A program made the translations under genes and the position numbers. The notes under the pieces were generated by a model. It was not told where the DNA came from. It did no database searches and saw only the letters and a list, made by a program, of their open reading frames with translations. Shown here piece by piece: positions 1-8,618 of a stretch of 64,000 bases of DNA. The stretch covers positions 4,149-68,148 of the forward strand of contig DAOTWA010000035.1 of NCBI GenBank assembly GCA_034435955.1, written 5' to 3'. The DNA comes from DAOTWA01 sp034435955 (GTDB lineage: Bacteria; Chloroflexota; Anaerolineae; Anaerolineales; Anaerolineaceae). Position 1 is the stretch's first letter; every line of letters begins with the position of its first letter.

Positions 1-2327
1 TGGGGCGGGGTGTTGTTCGGGCGGCGGAACTCGGCGATGCCAATGGCGGGGGCAATGAGGGCGCTGAAGTCATCCGAGACGGGCACCTCGCCTTCGATGG
101 CCAGGCTGCCATCGGCGGAGCGACCGCGGAAAAGGCTGGCGCCCTTGCCGGTGCACTGGTAGCCGAAGAGAAGCGTGCGGCCATCGGCCAGACGAAAGCG
201 CAGCTCGACATCGGCGATGCAGGCGGGTACGCCGCCCACCACCTGGTCGCGATCCAGGCTGGCGATGATCTTCTTCATCAAGTCGGGATCATTGACCACG
301 TGCTGGACAAAATAGGGATCGTTTGGGCTACGCTCGGAGTAGAAAATGGCGATATCGACGGCCTGGGCGCCGGCCAGGATCTGGCCGAGGTTGATGCGAG
401 CGCCGGAAGAATAAATGGCGGAGGGAGACACCGACGGCGGGGATTTTGGTGTGGGTGAGGGCGCGGCGGCGGGCGCCAACTCGAAGGAGGAGGGTTCAGG
501 CTGATAAAGGAACAATTCCCCCCACTCACAGTTTCCGCCGGGGCATTCAGGGACTGGAAAACCCGTGAGGAGAAGGTCATCGGCGCCGGTGGCCAGGTCG
601 AGGACGCGCACGTCGAGCGCGCCGGCCTCGCGCTGGCGTGCGTAGAGCAGCTTCTGGCCATCGGCGGACCAACGCAGCCAGCCCATGGTCTCGATCTCGG
701 GCGCGATGGCGGGTTCCTCCTCGCCGGAATACTGATTGAGCGACAGGATGCGACTGGGGCCGGATGGTGCGCCGATGAGGACGGCAATGCGGCTGGTATC
801 CGTGGCCCAGACGGGCGTGCACAAACCAGGAAGCGGTTCGGTAAGGTAACGCTTATCCCCGCTGTAGAGATCGATGATGGCCAGACGGCCAAAACCGTCG
901 CCGGCATCGGGAGCCATCTCAGCGACGGCGAGAAGACCAGAGCGGTAGGGGAACCAGGCGTACGAGTCCGCGAGCGAAGCAACCCGCACATCCAGAGAGC
1001 GCAGCTCGCCGGTGTCAACGTCGAGCGAGTAAAGGGGGATACCGGCAGAATTTTCAGCCGCGGATGGGGAGGACAGACCGGCGAATAGGATGTGGTTGTC
1101 GCCGGAATCCCAATCGAGCAAAGCGAAGCGCGGTGAGCCAGCGCGGGGATCCAGATTGAAGATGCGCACATCCTGGGCGGCGAGGCGCCGGACGGTCAGG
1201 GTTTGCGGGGCAGACGGCTCACCCTGGGACTTCGTCGCGGAGGACATCCAGGCCAGCCAGCCGCCGCGTGAGACGACTACGGGACGGCCGATGCCTTCTT
1301 CGGGGGGAAGGAGCGCGCCTGGAGGAAGAAGCGTCACGCTTTGCTGTCCGGGTACGGCCACAGCCAGGAGAGCGCCATCGTGAGACGGCAGGGCCAGCCA
1401 GTCCACGCCGGGGCCAAGGGTGTCAGGCGGCAGCCAGATGGGCTGCTCGCCGCTCAGCAGGGTGTATTGGGCGGCCAGGCTGCCATCCGCCACGCGGTAG
1501 ACGTCCAGGTTGGGATTGGCGTCGGGGCGAAGGACGAGCAGGTAGTTTTTGGAAGGCGACCAGCCCAGCAGGCGACCGGGAGCGCGGCTGAGAAGATGCT
1601 GAGCGCCGGTCTTGAGGTCAGCCAGGAAGACGCCAGCGCCCAGACGGCCCTGCGCATCGTTGAGGGCCAGCAATCCGCCGACCAGAGATCGGTCGCTGAG
1701 GCAACCAGGCAAGCCGGGGAAGACCTGGGAGCAGTCCAGCGGGGCTTTGGCGCCCGACTGGTAGGGTACCAACGCCTCAGCCAGGGCCAATTTGTCCTGG
1801 TCTGGAAGGTCGCCCAGGATGGTCACGGCAGAATCACGCTCACGCCAGTAGAGACTCTGAACGCCGGTGTTGAGGACGAGCCAGTAGGCGGTCATTCCGC
1901 GCACGCTGGTCTGGCCGATGGATTTCAACGGCGCCTGATCCATCTCACCGGGGAAGAACGCCGCCTGGACCATATCCAAGGCGGCGTCATTGGCGGTGAA
2001 ATGCTGGACGACGGTGTAATGGGCATCGTCGCTGGCGGGCAGGACCTCGACGCCGCTGCGAATCAGCGGGAACGATAGTGCGGAAGCGTCGGGGACAAGC
2101 AGGGCGAAAGGTGCGGAGGCGGCGGCGCGGTCGAGGGCGGCCTGGAAGTCGGATGCTCGGGAAGGAACCGGAGACGGGGTGGACAGGTTCAATGGAAAGC
2201 GTAAGTCGGGAATGAGGATGGAGATCAGGTAAGAGGTGAGGACAACAGCGCCGACCATGACGAGGGAGATCTTGGCAGCCGGCCAGGCGCGGCGCAAGAA
2301 CGCGAAAAACGAAGGATCATGGTTCAT
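1..2327 (-). CDS. Membrane-anchored WD40/TolB-like beta-propeller protein (3' end cut by window)
   Basis: The minus-strand frame is open from an ATG at 2327 to the window edge, about 775 residues, so the C-terminus is missing. An AGGAGAT ribosome site sits just upstream. Residues about 19-38 form one hydrophobic segment after a basic start (FLRRAWPAAK), so the protein is probably anchored with the rest outside the cell. The extracellular part has repeated PD40/WD40-like strands such as LGWSPSKNYLLVL and GWLRWSADGQKLLYARQ, typical of TolB-like propellers, followed by a Pro/Ser-rich linker. No catalytic motif was seen; a binding or scaffold role is inferred. Overlapping open frames on both strands in this stretch are shadows. 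Confidence 0.72.
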   Translation of the reverse strand, partial: MNHDPSFFAFLRRAWPAAKISLVMVGAVVLTSYLISILIPDLRFPLNLSTPSPVPSRASDFQAALDRAAASAPFALLVPDASALSFPLIRSGVEVLPASDDAHYTVVQHFTANDAALDMVQAAFFPGEMDQAPLKSIGQTSVRGMTAYWLVLNTGVQSLYWRERDSAVTILGDLPDQDKLALAEALVPYQSGAKAPLDCSQVFPGLPGCLSDRSLVGGLLALNDAQGRLGAGVFLADLKTGAQHLLSRAPGRLLGWSPSKNYLLVLRPDANPNLDVYRVADGSLAAQYTLLSGEQPIWLPPDTLGPGVDWLALPSHDGALLAVAVPGQQSVTLLPPGALLPPEEGIGRPVVVSRGGWLAWMSSATKSQGEPSAPQTLTVRRLAAQDVRIFNLDPRAGSPRFALLDWDSGDNHILFAGLSSPSAAENSAGIPLYSLDVDTGELRSLDVRVASLADSYAWFPYRSGLLAVAEMAPDAGDGFGRLAIIDLYSGDKRYLTEPLPGLCTPVWATDTSRIAVLIGAPSGPSRILSLNQYSGEEEPAIAPEIETMGWLRWSADGQKLLYARQREAGALDVRVLDLATGADDLLLTGFPVPECPGGNCEWGELFLYQPEPSSFELAPAAAPSPTPKSPPSVSPSAIYSSGARINLGQILAGAQAVDIAIFYSERSPNDPYFVQHVVNDPDLMKKIIASLDRDQVVGGVPACIADVELRFRLADGRTLLFGYQCTGKGASLFRGRSADGSLAIEGEVPVSDDFSALIAPAIGIAEFRRPNNTPP

Positions 2328-2437
2328 TTGATCTCCTATTTATCCGAACCGACCACGAATGAGACCCAAGCAAAACGCCCTTCACGGCGCTGCCGGCCAG
2401 GATTCAAAAAGCGGATTGAATCAAATGGGCGTAACTC

Positions 2438-3019
2438 TCATTCGCCGGCATCCTTCACGAAGGTCAGCCAAGCGGAGGGGGTATTGAGACGATCCTGGCC
2501 GTCCTGCCTATTTTCCAGACGCAAAAGGCGGGCAAATTGTTCCAGATCGTCTTGACCGATGCCATGGCCGGAAACCGTCGGATCGCGGCTGAGGTGGGCG
2601 TACAACAACAGGCAACCACCTGGTGCGAGCAGACCGCTCACCTGGCGCCGGTAGCGCTCGCGGCTGGCAGGCGGCAGACCGTGGTAACAGCCGATGTCCA
2701 GAATGAGATCCATGGGTTGGCGCACGAACTCCAGGCGGGTGACGTCGCCGACGTAGAAGTCGACCGCCACGCCGGCGGTATGGGCTTTGCGGCGCGCGCG
2801 GCGGATGGCCGCGAGGGCGAAGTCCACGCCGATCACCGACCAGCCGTGTTGGGCGAGGGTAATGGCGTTGGTGCCGGTGCCGCAGCCAAGGTCGAGGGCG
2901 CGGCCGGGCGGGTGGGAGTCGAGGAAAGCGAGCAACTCGGGTGGGGAAACGCCGGTGTCCCAGGGCGGGCGGCGGTAATACCAGAGGTTAAAGGCCAGCC
3001 AGCGTAAAAATGCGCTCAT
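2438..3019 (-). CDS. Class I SAM-dependent methyltransferase
   Basis: A 193-residue protein with SAM-binding motif I LDLGCGTGTN (about residues 42-51), the acidic end of strand 2 (VIGVDF) and a motif-II region DVTRLEF. The N-terminal PPWDTG followed by PPEL resembles the thiopurine-methyltransferase-like/type 11 group of small-molecule methyltransferases. It should transfer methyl from S-adenosylmethionine to an unknown small acceptor in the cytoplasm. The gene is divergent from the EF-G-like gene, with about 95 bases between the two starts. The substrate cannot be told from the sequence. Confidence 0.85.
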   Translation of the reverse strand: MSAFLRWLAFNLWYYRRPPWDTGVSPPELLAFLDSHPPGRALDLGCGTGTNAITLAQHGWSVIGVDFALAAIRRARRKAHTAGVAVDFYVGDVTRLEFVRQPMDLILDIGCYHGLPPASRERYRRQVSGLLAPGGCLLLYAHLSRDPTVSGHGIGQDDLEQFARLLRLENRQDGQDRLNTPSAWLTFVKDAGE

Positions 3020-3031
3020 CCGAATCGGTCT

Positions 3032-3060
3032 TTGACAAGAACGCTCTCATCCCTTACAAT
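3032..3060 (+). promoter_or_regulatory. Sigma70-type promoter of the EF-G-like gene
   Basis: TTGACA at 3032-3037 and TACAAT at 3055-3060 with exactly 17 bases between them. The predicted start of transcription near 3067 lies about 50 bases before the ATG at 3116, which excludes the in-frame TTG at 3032 as the translation start. Confidence 0.8.
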
Positions 3061-3115
3061 AACACCCGTCGGGGATTGTCCTCAAAAACAAGACAGTTGG
3101 AAGGGTTTAAATTTC

Positions 3116-5188
3116 ATGAAAGAGTATACCACCGAGTTTATCCGCAATATTGCACTTGTATCGCACAGCAGCGCCGGCAAGACCATGCTGGCAGAGGCCT
3201 TATTACATTTTACAGGAGCCACCACGCGTCTGGGCCGGGTCGAGGATGGGACGACGGTGTCCGATTACGATGACGAGGAAATACGGCGCGGCATTTCCCT
3301 CTCAACTTCGGTCATTCCGCTGGAATACAAGAACCACAAGATCAACCTGCTGGATACACCCGGTTACACGGACTTTGTCGGGGAAGTGATTTCCGCGTTG
3401 CGGGTGGCAGACGGCGCACTGGTGCTGGTGGATTCGGTCTCGGGGATGGAAGTGGGCACGGAGGTGGCCTGGGGTTACTGCGACACCTTCCATCTGCCGC
3501 GCTTCGTGGTGATCAATAAGATGGACCGCGAGAACGCCAACTTCCGCAAGGCGCTGGCGAGCGTGGAGGAGTTCTCGGAGACGCGGCTGATCCCGGTGCA
3601 ATTGCCGTGGGGGGAGAAGGCCGCCTTTCAGGGGGTGATCGACCTGTTGAGCATGAAAGCATACAAAGGGGATGGCAAAACGGTGGTGGATATTCCGGCC
3701 GATATGAAGGAGGCGGCTGAAGAGGCGCATCTGGCGCTGATGGAAGCCGCCGCCGAAGGGGAGGACGAGCTGCTGGAAAAATATCTGGAGAGCGGCTCCC
3801 TCAGCGAGGAGGAGATGGTGCGCGGTCTGGCCAGCATCGTACGGACCGGCGGCTTCATCCCGGTGTTCGTGACGGCCGCCACAGCGGAGATTGGCCTGGC
3901 GCCGCTGCTGGATGCCATACTGAACCTGATGCCCTCGCCGAAGGACATTCCAGCGGTGGTCGCGCAGGGCAAGGACGGCAACGAAGAGCTTACCGCCAGC
4001 GACCAGGGGCCGCTGGCCGTCTATGTATGGAAAACGACCGCCGACCCATTCGTCGGCAAGCAAACCTATTTCAGGGTTTATTCCGGCGTACTGACCTCCG
4101 ACAGTCGGGTGTGGAATCAAACCAAGGGCGTGGAGGAGCGGCTGGGCACGCTGTACATTCCACGTGGTAAGGAGACCCTGCCGGTCAAGGCGGTGCACGC
4201 AGGCGATATCGGCCTGGTGCCCAAGCTGAGTGAAACCTCGACGGGGAACACGCTGTGCGACCGTGGGCACCCGCTCAGCCTGCCGGTACCCACCTACCCC
4301 CACGCGCTGTACCAGGTGGCGGTCTTCCCGAAGACGCAAGCCGATTCGACCAAGATCACACCCACGCTGACGCGTCTGGCGGAAGAGGACATGACCCTTT
4401 CGTGGCACATGGAGCCGGCCACCAACCAGACCATCCTGCAAGGGATGGGCGACCAGCATATCGACGTGGTGCTGCGCCGATGCGAGACCAAGTTCCAGGT
4501 TAGCCTGACCGTACAGGAGCCGAAGGTGCCTTACCAGGAGACGATCACCAAAAAGGCGCAGGCGATGTACCGACACAAAAAGCAGACCGGCGGGGCCGGC
4601 CAATTCGGCGAGGTGCATCTGCGCGTCGAACCGTTGAATCAAGGCGAATTCGAGTTCGTCAACGACGTGTTCGGCGGGGCGATCTCGAGCTCCTATATGC
4701 CGGCCATCGAGAAAGGCATCCGCAATATTATGAAGGAAGGCATCCTGGCGGGATATCCAGTGACAGGCGTCAAAGTGTCGGTGTTCGACGGGAAAGAGCA
4801 TCCGGTCGATTCGAAGCCGATTGCGTTTGAGATCGCCGGTAGGGAGGCGTTCAAGCTGGCGTTTATGGACGCCGCGCCGGTGCTGTACGAGCCGATTATG
4901 AACGTCAAGGTGATCGTGCCGGAGGCAAACATGGGAGACGTACTGGGAGATCTGAACACCCGCCGGGCGCGGGTGCAGGGGATGGAGACAGAAAAAGGCC
5001 GCTCGGTGGTCTCAGCGCAGGTGCCGCTGGCCGAGATGTTGCGCTACACGACGCAACTGCGCTCGATTACCGGTGGGCGCGGATATTTCACCATGGAATT
5101 CGATCATTACGAGATCGTACCCCAGCACATCGCCCAGGAGATCATCAACAACCGGCAGAAGGAATTGCAAAAGCAGAGAGAAGAATAG
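3116..5188 (+). CDS. Elongation factor G-like GTPase (FusA2-type paralogue)
   Basis: A 690-residue translational GTPase with full EF-G architecture: G domain, domain II, and domains III-V. The P-loop is SHSSAGKT (16-23), switch I holds RRGIS, and NKMD (134-137) gives guanine specificity. The switch-II motif reads DTPGY (80-84) where canonical EF-G has DTPGH, so the catalytic histidine is replaced by tyrosine. This feature is known in the EF-G-like/FusA2 group, for example the mycobacterial second EF-G. The gene stands alone with its own promoter and terminator and is not next to rpsL/rpsG. The canonical fusA is expected elsewhere, probably beyond the tuf at the right edge. A role other than normal translocation is inferred. 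Confidence 0.9.
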   Translation: MKEYTTEFIRNIALVSHSSAGKTMLAEALLHFTGATTRLGRVEDGTTVSDYDDEEIRRGISLSTSVIPLEYKNHKINLLDTPGYTDFVGEVISALRVADGALVLVDSVSGMEVGTEVAWGYCDTFHLPRFVVINKMDRENANFRKALASVEEFSETRLIPVQLPWGEKAAFQGVIDLLSMKAYKGDGKTVVDIPADMKEAAEEAHLALMEAAAEGEDELLEKYLESGSLSEEEMVRGLASIVRTGGFIPVFVTAATAEIGLAPLLDAILNLMPSPKDIPAVVAQGKDGNEELTASDQGPLAVYVWKTTADPFVGKQTYFRVYSGVLTSDSRVWNQTKGVEERLGTLYIPRGKETLPVKAVHAGDIGLVPKLSETSTGNTLCDRGHPLSLPVPTYPHALYQVAVFPKTQADSTKITPTLTRLAEEDMTLSWHMEPATNQTILQGMGDQHIDVVLRRCETKFQVSLTVQEPKVPYQETITKKAQAMYRHKKQTGGAGQFGEVHLRVEPLNQGEFEFVNDVFGGAISSSYMPAIEKGIRNIMKEGILAGYPVTGVKVSVFDGKEHPVDSKPIAFEIAGREAFKLAFMDAAPVLYEPIMNVKVIVPEANMGDVLGDLNTRRARVQGMETEKGRSVVSAQVPLAEMLRYTTQLRSITGGRGYFTMEFDHYEIVPQHIAQEIINNRQKELQKQREE

Positions 5189-5212
5189 GGGGAATTCATA
5201 AACTGCGCACAG

Positions 5213-5244
5213 GGATCGGGGTCCGCACATACGGACCCCGATCC
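5213..5244 (+). terminator. Strong hairpin terminator after the EF-G-like gene
   Basis: A perfect 13-bp stem (5213-5225 with 5232-5244) closes a 6-base loop, 24 bases after the stop codon. The tract that follows (TTATGTG) is only weakly T-rich, so it could also act as an RNA-stabilising 3' hairpin. Confidence 0.75.
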
Positions 5245-5299
5245 TTATGTGCACCATTTCCATTGACTTAACAATTTAGATAGGTGGGGTGGAGTTTGA

Positions 5300-5328
5300 T
5301 TTACCTTTATATAACGACGCGCTATAAT
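5300..5328 (+). promoter_or_regulatory. Promoter of the GTPase/roadblock operon
   Basis: TTTACC (5300-5305) and a perfect TATAAT (5323-5328) are 17 bases apart. Transcription should start near 5335, giving a leader of about 95 bases before the GTG at 5430. Confidence 0.72.
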
Positions 5329-5340
5329 GGATTTACCTTC

Positions 5341-5371
5341 AAACAAACCGAGGTTATTTTACGGTTTGTTT
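5341..5371 (+). promoter_or_regulatory. Leader hairpin in the roadblock operon 5' UTR
   Basis: Perfect 10-bp inverted repeat: AAACAAACCG (5341-5350) pairs with CGGTTTGTTT (5362-5371) around an 11-base loop. It lies between the promoter and the first gene, and its 3' arm ends in a T-rich tract, so it could work as an attenuator or as an mRNA-stabilising element. A second small stem (AGCC/GGCT) follows. Confidence 0.55.
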
Positions 5372-5429
5372 AGTCACAAGCCATCAAGGCTATTTATCCG
5401 GTTTTACTTATGCCCATCATGGAACTGCC

Positions 5430-6293
5430 GTGGCCACGAACCGATATTTGCTGATTGATGAGGACCCGATCGTCCTCGATGCCATCGCGAAAAGCATCGC
5501 GGGGCTGGATCTCGAAAGCACGGTTCAAACCGAATCGGATCCTGAAACTGCGCTGAGGAGGCTGGCAAGCGAGCCGACAGACCTGGTGATCATCGATTCG
5601 GCGGCTCTGCAGGCCATACAGAACCAACTGGCGCCGCTGCTGGCGACGCCACAATTCCGCGCGCCCAGATTTGTGGTCATGACATATTACCAGAGCGATA
5701 TCCCCCCGAATGTGGTGCCCATTTACCGCGTGTTGATCAAGCCGTTCACGCGGGAGGAGCTCAAACAACTGGTCGAGGATATCCGAGCGCGCCTGCGGGA
5801 AGAACGCGAAGGCCCCTCGCCAGCGATCAGCAAGCTGTACGAAGAGATCCAGGATTACCTGGAGATTTTACTGGGGGAGACCAGCGCAAGGTGCATTCTG
5901 CTGTGTGACAACGTGGGGAGGGTCATCCAACAAACCGGTAATCTGGGCGGACTAGCCATCGATGCGGTGACCTCGCTGATCAGCGGGGGCATCGCCACGC
6001 TGCTGGAGGCCGGAAAAAACCTGGAGGACGAAGCGGTCATCAACCTGGCTTACCGGGAAGGGAAACATTCCGATCTTTACGCCATCAACATCAGCGAAGA
6101 CTGGATATTGATCATCATCATTGACCGGGGACAAATGTTTCAGCGGCTCGGTTCGGTTTGGTATTTTGCGCGCAAGGCGGCTTTCGAGCTACAGCAAATC
6201 CATCAAAGTATCGAAGAAGGAAAGCCCTCCCCTATCTTCGATAAAACCACGGACAAGTATTACAGCGATGAATTAAACCGGCTGCTGTCTTGA
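5430..6293 (+). CDS. Response-regulator receiver domain fused to a roadblock/LC7 domain
   Basis: A 287-residue protein beginning at GTG (5430); the two ATGs just upstream are out of frame. Residues 1 to about 122 form a CheY-like receiver with the acidic pair Glu11-Asp12, the phospho-acceptor Asp56, Thr85 and Lys104 (KPF), so all residues for phosphorylation are present. From about residue 133 the chain has the alpha/beta pattern of a roadblock/LC7 domain (ILLCDNVGRVIQQTG). There is no DNA-binding or enzymatic output domain. As first gene of the operon it probably couples a histidine kinase encoded elsewhere to the downstream GTPase; this coupling is inferred. Confidence 0.85.
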   Translation: MATNRYLLIDEDPIVLDAIAKSIAGLDLESTVQTESDPETALRRLASEPTDLVIIDSAALQAIQNQLAPLLATPQFRAPRFVVMTYYQSDIPPNVVPIYRVLIKPFTREELKQLVEDIRARLREEREGPSPAISKLYEEIQDYLEILLGETSARCILLCDNVGRVIQQTGNLGGLAIDAVTSLISGGIATLLEAGKNLEDEAVINLAYREGKHSDLYAINISEDWILIIIIDRGQMFQRLGSVWYFARKAAFELQQIHQSIEEGKPSPIFDKTTDKYYSDELNRLLS

Positions 6294-6343
6294 GCACAAA
6301 ACTTGCATCGAAGCAAAGCCAGCGCGAAAGCGAAGGAGGGAAT

Positions 6344-6880
6344 ATGAACGAGCAATCTTCCAATAACCACAGGATCCACTATCGCAGCGGCATTTCGATC
6401 TTTCCAGAACAGGTGATGGCGATCGAGACATCTTTGCGGATCCTTCAGGCTGCGATACCGGCGCGGATGACCGTATTGGTGGATACCTCGGGCCAGATGA
6501 TTACCAAAGTCGGAGAGGCGCACGGGGTGGATGCGGACGCTCTCGGCTCATTGGTCGCCGGCGACCTGGCTGCCAGCCATGAGATCGCCCGGATGATCGG
6601 TGAGTTTCAGGACTTCCAGATGATCTTGCGGGAAGGGACACACAGCCACATCATCATCGCCGAAGCAGGCCAGTATTTCGTGCTGTTCGTACTTTTTTCC
6701 AAGGAAGTGCCGCTGGGTTGGGCGCGCAAGATGATCCAGAAGACAGCCGCAGATCTCAGCCGGATTTCAATCGAAACCGATGAAGAGGCAGGCAAACACG
6801 ACGCTTTCACCTCGCCGCTCGTGGAAGGCGAGATGACCGATCTGATCAATGACGCTCTTGACGATCTCTGGAAGGGCTGA
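6344..6880 (+). CDS. Roadblock/LC7 domain protein
   Basis: A 178-residue protein starting at an ATG preceded by a strong AAGGAGGG (6333-6340); an earlier in-frame start at 6290 would overlap the previous gene and lacks such a site. The core (MTVLVDTSGQMITKVGEA... then SHIIIAEAGQYFVLFVLF) has the strand-helix-strand pattern of MglB-like roadblock proteins, which act as GTPase-activating or scaffold partners of Ras-like GTPases. The C-terminal acidic tail beyond about residue 145 has no recognisable domain. The next gene, encoding the GTPase, begins 3 bases after the stop, so the two products are likely partners. Confidence 0.82.
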   Translation: MNEQSSNNHRIHYRSGISIFPEQVMAIETSLRILQAAIPARMTVLVDTSGQMITKVGEAHGVDADALGSLVAGDLAASHEIARMIGEFQDFQMILREGTHSHIIIAEAGQYFVLFVLFSKEVPLGWARKMIQKTAADLSRISIETDEEAGKHDAFTSPLVEGEMTDLINDALDDLWKG

Positions 6881-6883
6881 TGC

Positions 6884-7471
6884 ATGTTTATCAATTGGCA
6901 ACTGCGCCAGCTCAACATAAAAATCGTGTACTATGGTCCCTCTTTGAGTGGAAAGACGACCAATCTGGAGCAAATCCACTTGAGGATCGATCCGGCGCGG
7001 CGCAGCGAACTAATCTCGCTTAAAACGAACGAAGACCGTACGCTGTACTTCGATTTTTTGCAGCTAGAGCTCGGCAAGATCAATGGGCTGACGCCCAAGA
7101 TCCAGTTATACACGGTGCCGGGGCAGGCATATTACGAGGTCAGCCGGAAACTGGTGCTGAAGGGAGCGGATGGGGTGGTGTTCGTTGCGGATTCGGGCGC
7201 CCACCGGTTGAAGGAGAACATCGAATCGTGGGCGAATATGAAAAAGCACATGCTCTCACTGGGGATGCCGCCTGGAAGTATACCCATCATCATCCAGATG
7301 AACAAACAAGACCTGAGAAACGCGCTGCCAGGCGCGGTGATGGTGCGGGCGCTCAACTGCGACCATACGCCGGTGCTGCCGGCGGTGGCGATCAAGGGGC
7401 AGGGTGTATTCGATACGTTGAAAGCGATCATCAACGCGGTGATCACCAACCTGCAAAAAGAAATGGCTTAG
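6884..7471 (+). CDS. MglA/Ras-like small GTPase
   Basis: A 195-residue small GTPase of the bacterial MglA class. P-loop GPSLSGKT (18-25), switch-II motif TVPGQ (77-81, the MglA form of DxxGQ) and guanine-specificity motif NKQD (140-143) are present. Residue 20, equivalent to Ras Gly12 and MglA Gly21, is serine. There is no lipidation signal. MglA GTPases act as polarity or spatial switches with roadblock partners such as MglB. Roadblock genes directly flank this one on both sides, which supports a GTPase-regulator operon. The biological output is unknown. Confidence 0.9.
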   Translation: MFINWQLRQLNIKIVYYGPSLSGKTTNLEQIHLRIDPARRSELISLKTNEDRTLYFDFLQLELGKINGLTPKIQLYTVPGQAYYEVSRKLVLKGADGVVFVADSGAHRLKENIESWANMKKHMLSLGMPPGSIPIIIQMNKQDLRNALPGAVMVRALNCDHTPVLPAVAIKGQGVFDTLKAIINAVITNLQKEMA

Positions 7472-7495
7472 ATGGCGACACAAGAAGGGGACACT

Positions 7496-7885
7496 ATGGT
7501 TATCGAGACGAGCATCCAATATGCTGAACTGACCGACATCATGCAGGCCCTCAACGATCGGGGCAACTTCGTCATCAGCGTGCTGACCGACGAAAGCGGC
7601 CTCCTGCTGGCCTCTTCAGATCAGAATCCCGACACCTCCGAGATGCAATCGGCGGTGGGGGCGCAGGTGCAGGGGCTCGTTCAGCGAGTGGTGAGGCACC
7701 TGAGCATGGCAGAGCCGGAGGAGATCACCCTGAATGATGTGGAGGGAAAAAGGCTGGTGTGCCGTCCCTTCCGGGTGGGGGACGCCACGGTGATCCTGGC
7801 GGTGCTGATCCCCACGAAAGGACAGGCTTATCGAAAGGTGATGAACCAGGCGATCCGATCTATCCAGCAGACCTGGAACTTCTAA
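7496..7885 (+). CDS. Small roadblock/LC7 protein
   Basis: A 129-residue stand-alone roadblock/LC7 domain (FVISVLTDESGLLLASS... then ATVILAVLIP), close in length to MglB. The ATG at 7496 is chosen because GAAGGGG lies about 6 bases upstream; an ATG at 7472, abutting the previous stop, is the alternative. It is the third roadblock unit of the operon and the second single-domain one. It may form homodimers or heterodimers that bind the GTPase, as known for MglB; which partner it uses here is not visible. Confidence 0.83.
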   Translation: MVIETSIQYAELTDIMQALNDRGNFVISVLTDESGLLLASSDQNPDTSEMQSAVGAQVQGLVQRVVRHLSMAEPEEITLNDVEGKRLVCRPFRVGDATVILAVLIPTKGQAYRKVMNQAIRSIQQTWNF

Positions 7886-7901
7886 TCTCAGGAGAACCGC
7901 A

Positions 7902-8618
7902 ATGGCACTACAGGGTAGCTTACGGGAAATGTCAGTCGTTGATCTGATCCAGCACACTTGCCAGGATCAAAAAACGGCCTTGCTGACGATCAACCGGGAT
8001 GGAAAGCAGATCCAGATCTTCTTTAAGGACGGGACCATCGTGCACGCGGCAATGGGCGGCATCATCGGCGAAAAGCCGATCTTCGAGGCGCTCTCCTGGG
8101 AAGATGGCGAGTTCGTCCTGGAAGTGGGCACGGAGGCGCCGATCGTGTCGATCACGCGGAACTGGTCCAGCTTGCTGCTGGAAGGCGCCAAGCAGATGGA
8201 CGAATCCAGCTCATCGGGCGGGCCGCTCAGTCCGGAGAAGATGATCAACAACACACTGGTCAATTTTTTGATGGCGAGCAAGCTGTACAAAGAGGCTTTG
8301 GTGATGGATACAGCCGGCACGGTGATGGCTGCCTGCCTGGAAAACCCTCCCGACCAGGAAATGCTCACCGCCATCGCAGCCGCGATCGTCAATCTGGGAT
8401 CGCGCAGCGTCAGGCTGATGAACAAGGGGAAATTCGATTATTCCATCATCCAGGGCGAAAACACCAGCATGATCGTTATGATGGTTTCACCGACGATGCT
8501 GATCTTCGGTCTATGCCCGGGAAAACCGAACCCGGCCAGCATGGTGGAAGAGATCGTGCGGCTGAGCGCCGAGCTGGCGGAATTTGTCGTCAGCGATGAA
8601 CTGATCCATCCGGCATGA
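7902..8618 (+). CDS. DUF4388 (PATAN-like) plus roadblock/LC7 fusion protein
   Basis: A 238-residue protein with a good AGGAG ribosome site. The N-terminal ~100 residues match the DUF4388/PATAN pattern (GSLREMSVVDLIQ, then GKQIQIFFKDGTIVHA and a GEFVLE strand), a domain often found with receiver and GTPase signalling proteins. Residues about 115-230 form a second domain with a roadblock/LC7 pattern (EALVMDTAGTVMAACLEN). It is the last gene of the operon. Its 3' end overlaps that of the opposing STAS-pentapeptide gene by 29 bases, leaving no room for a terminator between them. Confidence 0.8.
   Translation: MALQGSLREMSVVDLIQHTCQDQKTALLTINRDGKQIQIFFKDGTIVHAAMGGIIGEKPIFEALSWEDGEFVLEVGTEAPIVSITRNWSSLLLEGAKQMDESSSSGGPLSPEKMINNTLVNFLMASKLYKEALVMDTAGTVMAACLENPPDQEMLTAIAAAIVNLGSRSVRLMNKGKFDYSIIQGENTSMIVMMVSPTMLIFGLCPGKPNPASMVEEIVRLSAELAEFVVSDELIHPA

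Noticed and set aside
3302..4801. Open minus-strand frame of 499 codons
   Set aside because: Antisense to the EF-G-like gene; His/Arg/Gln-rich shadow.
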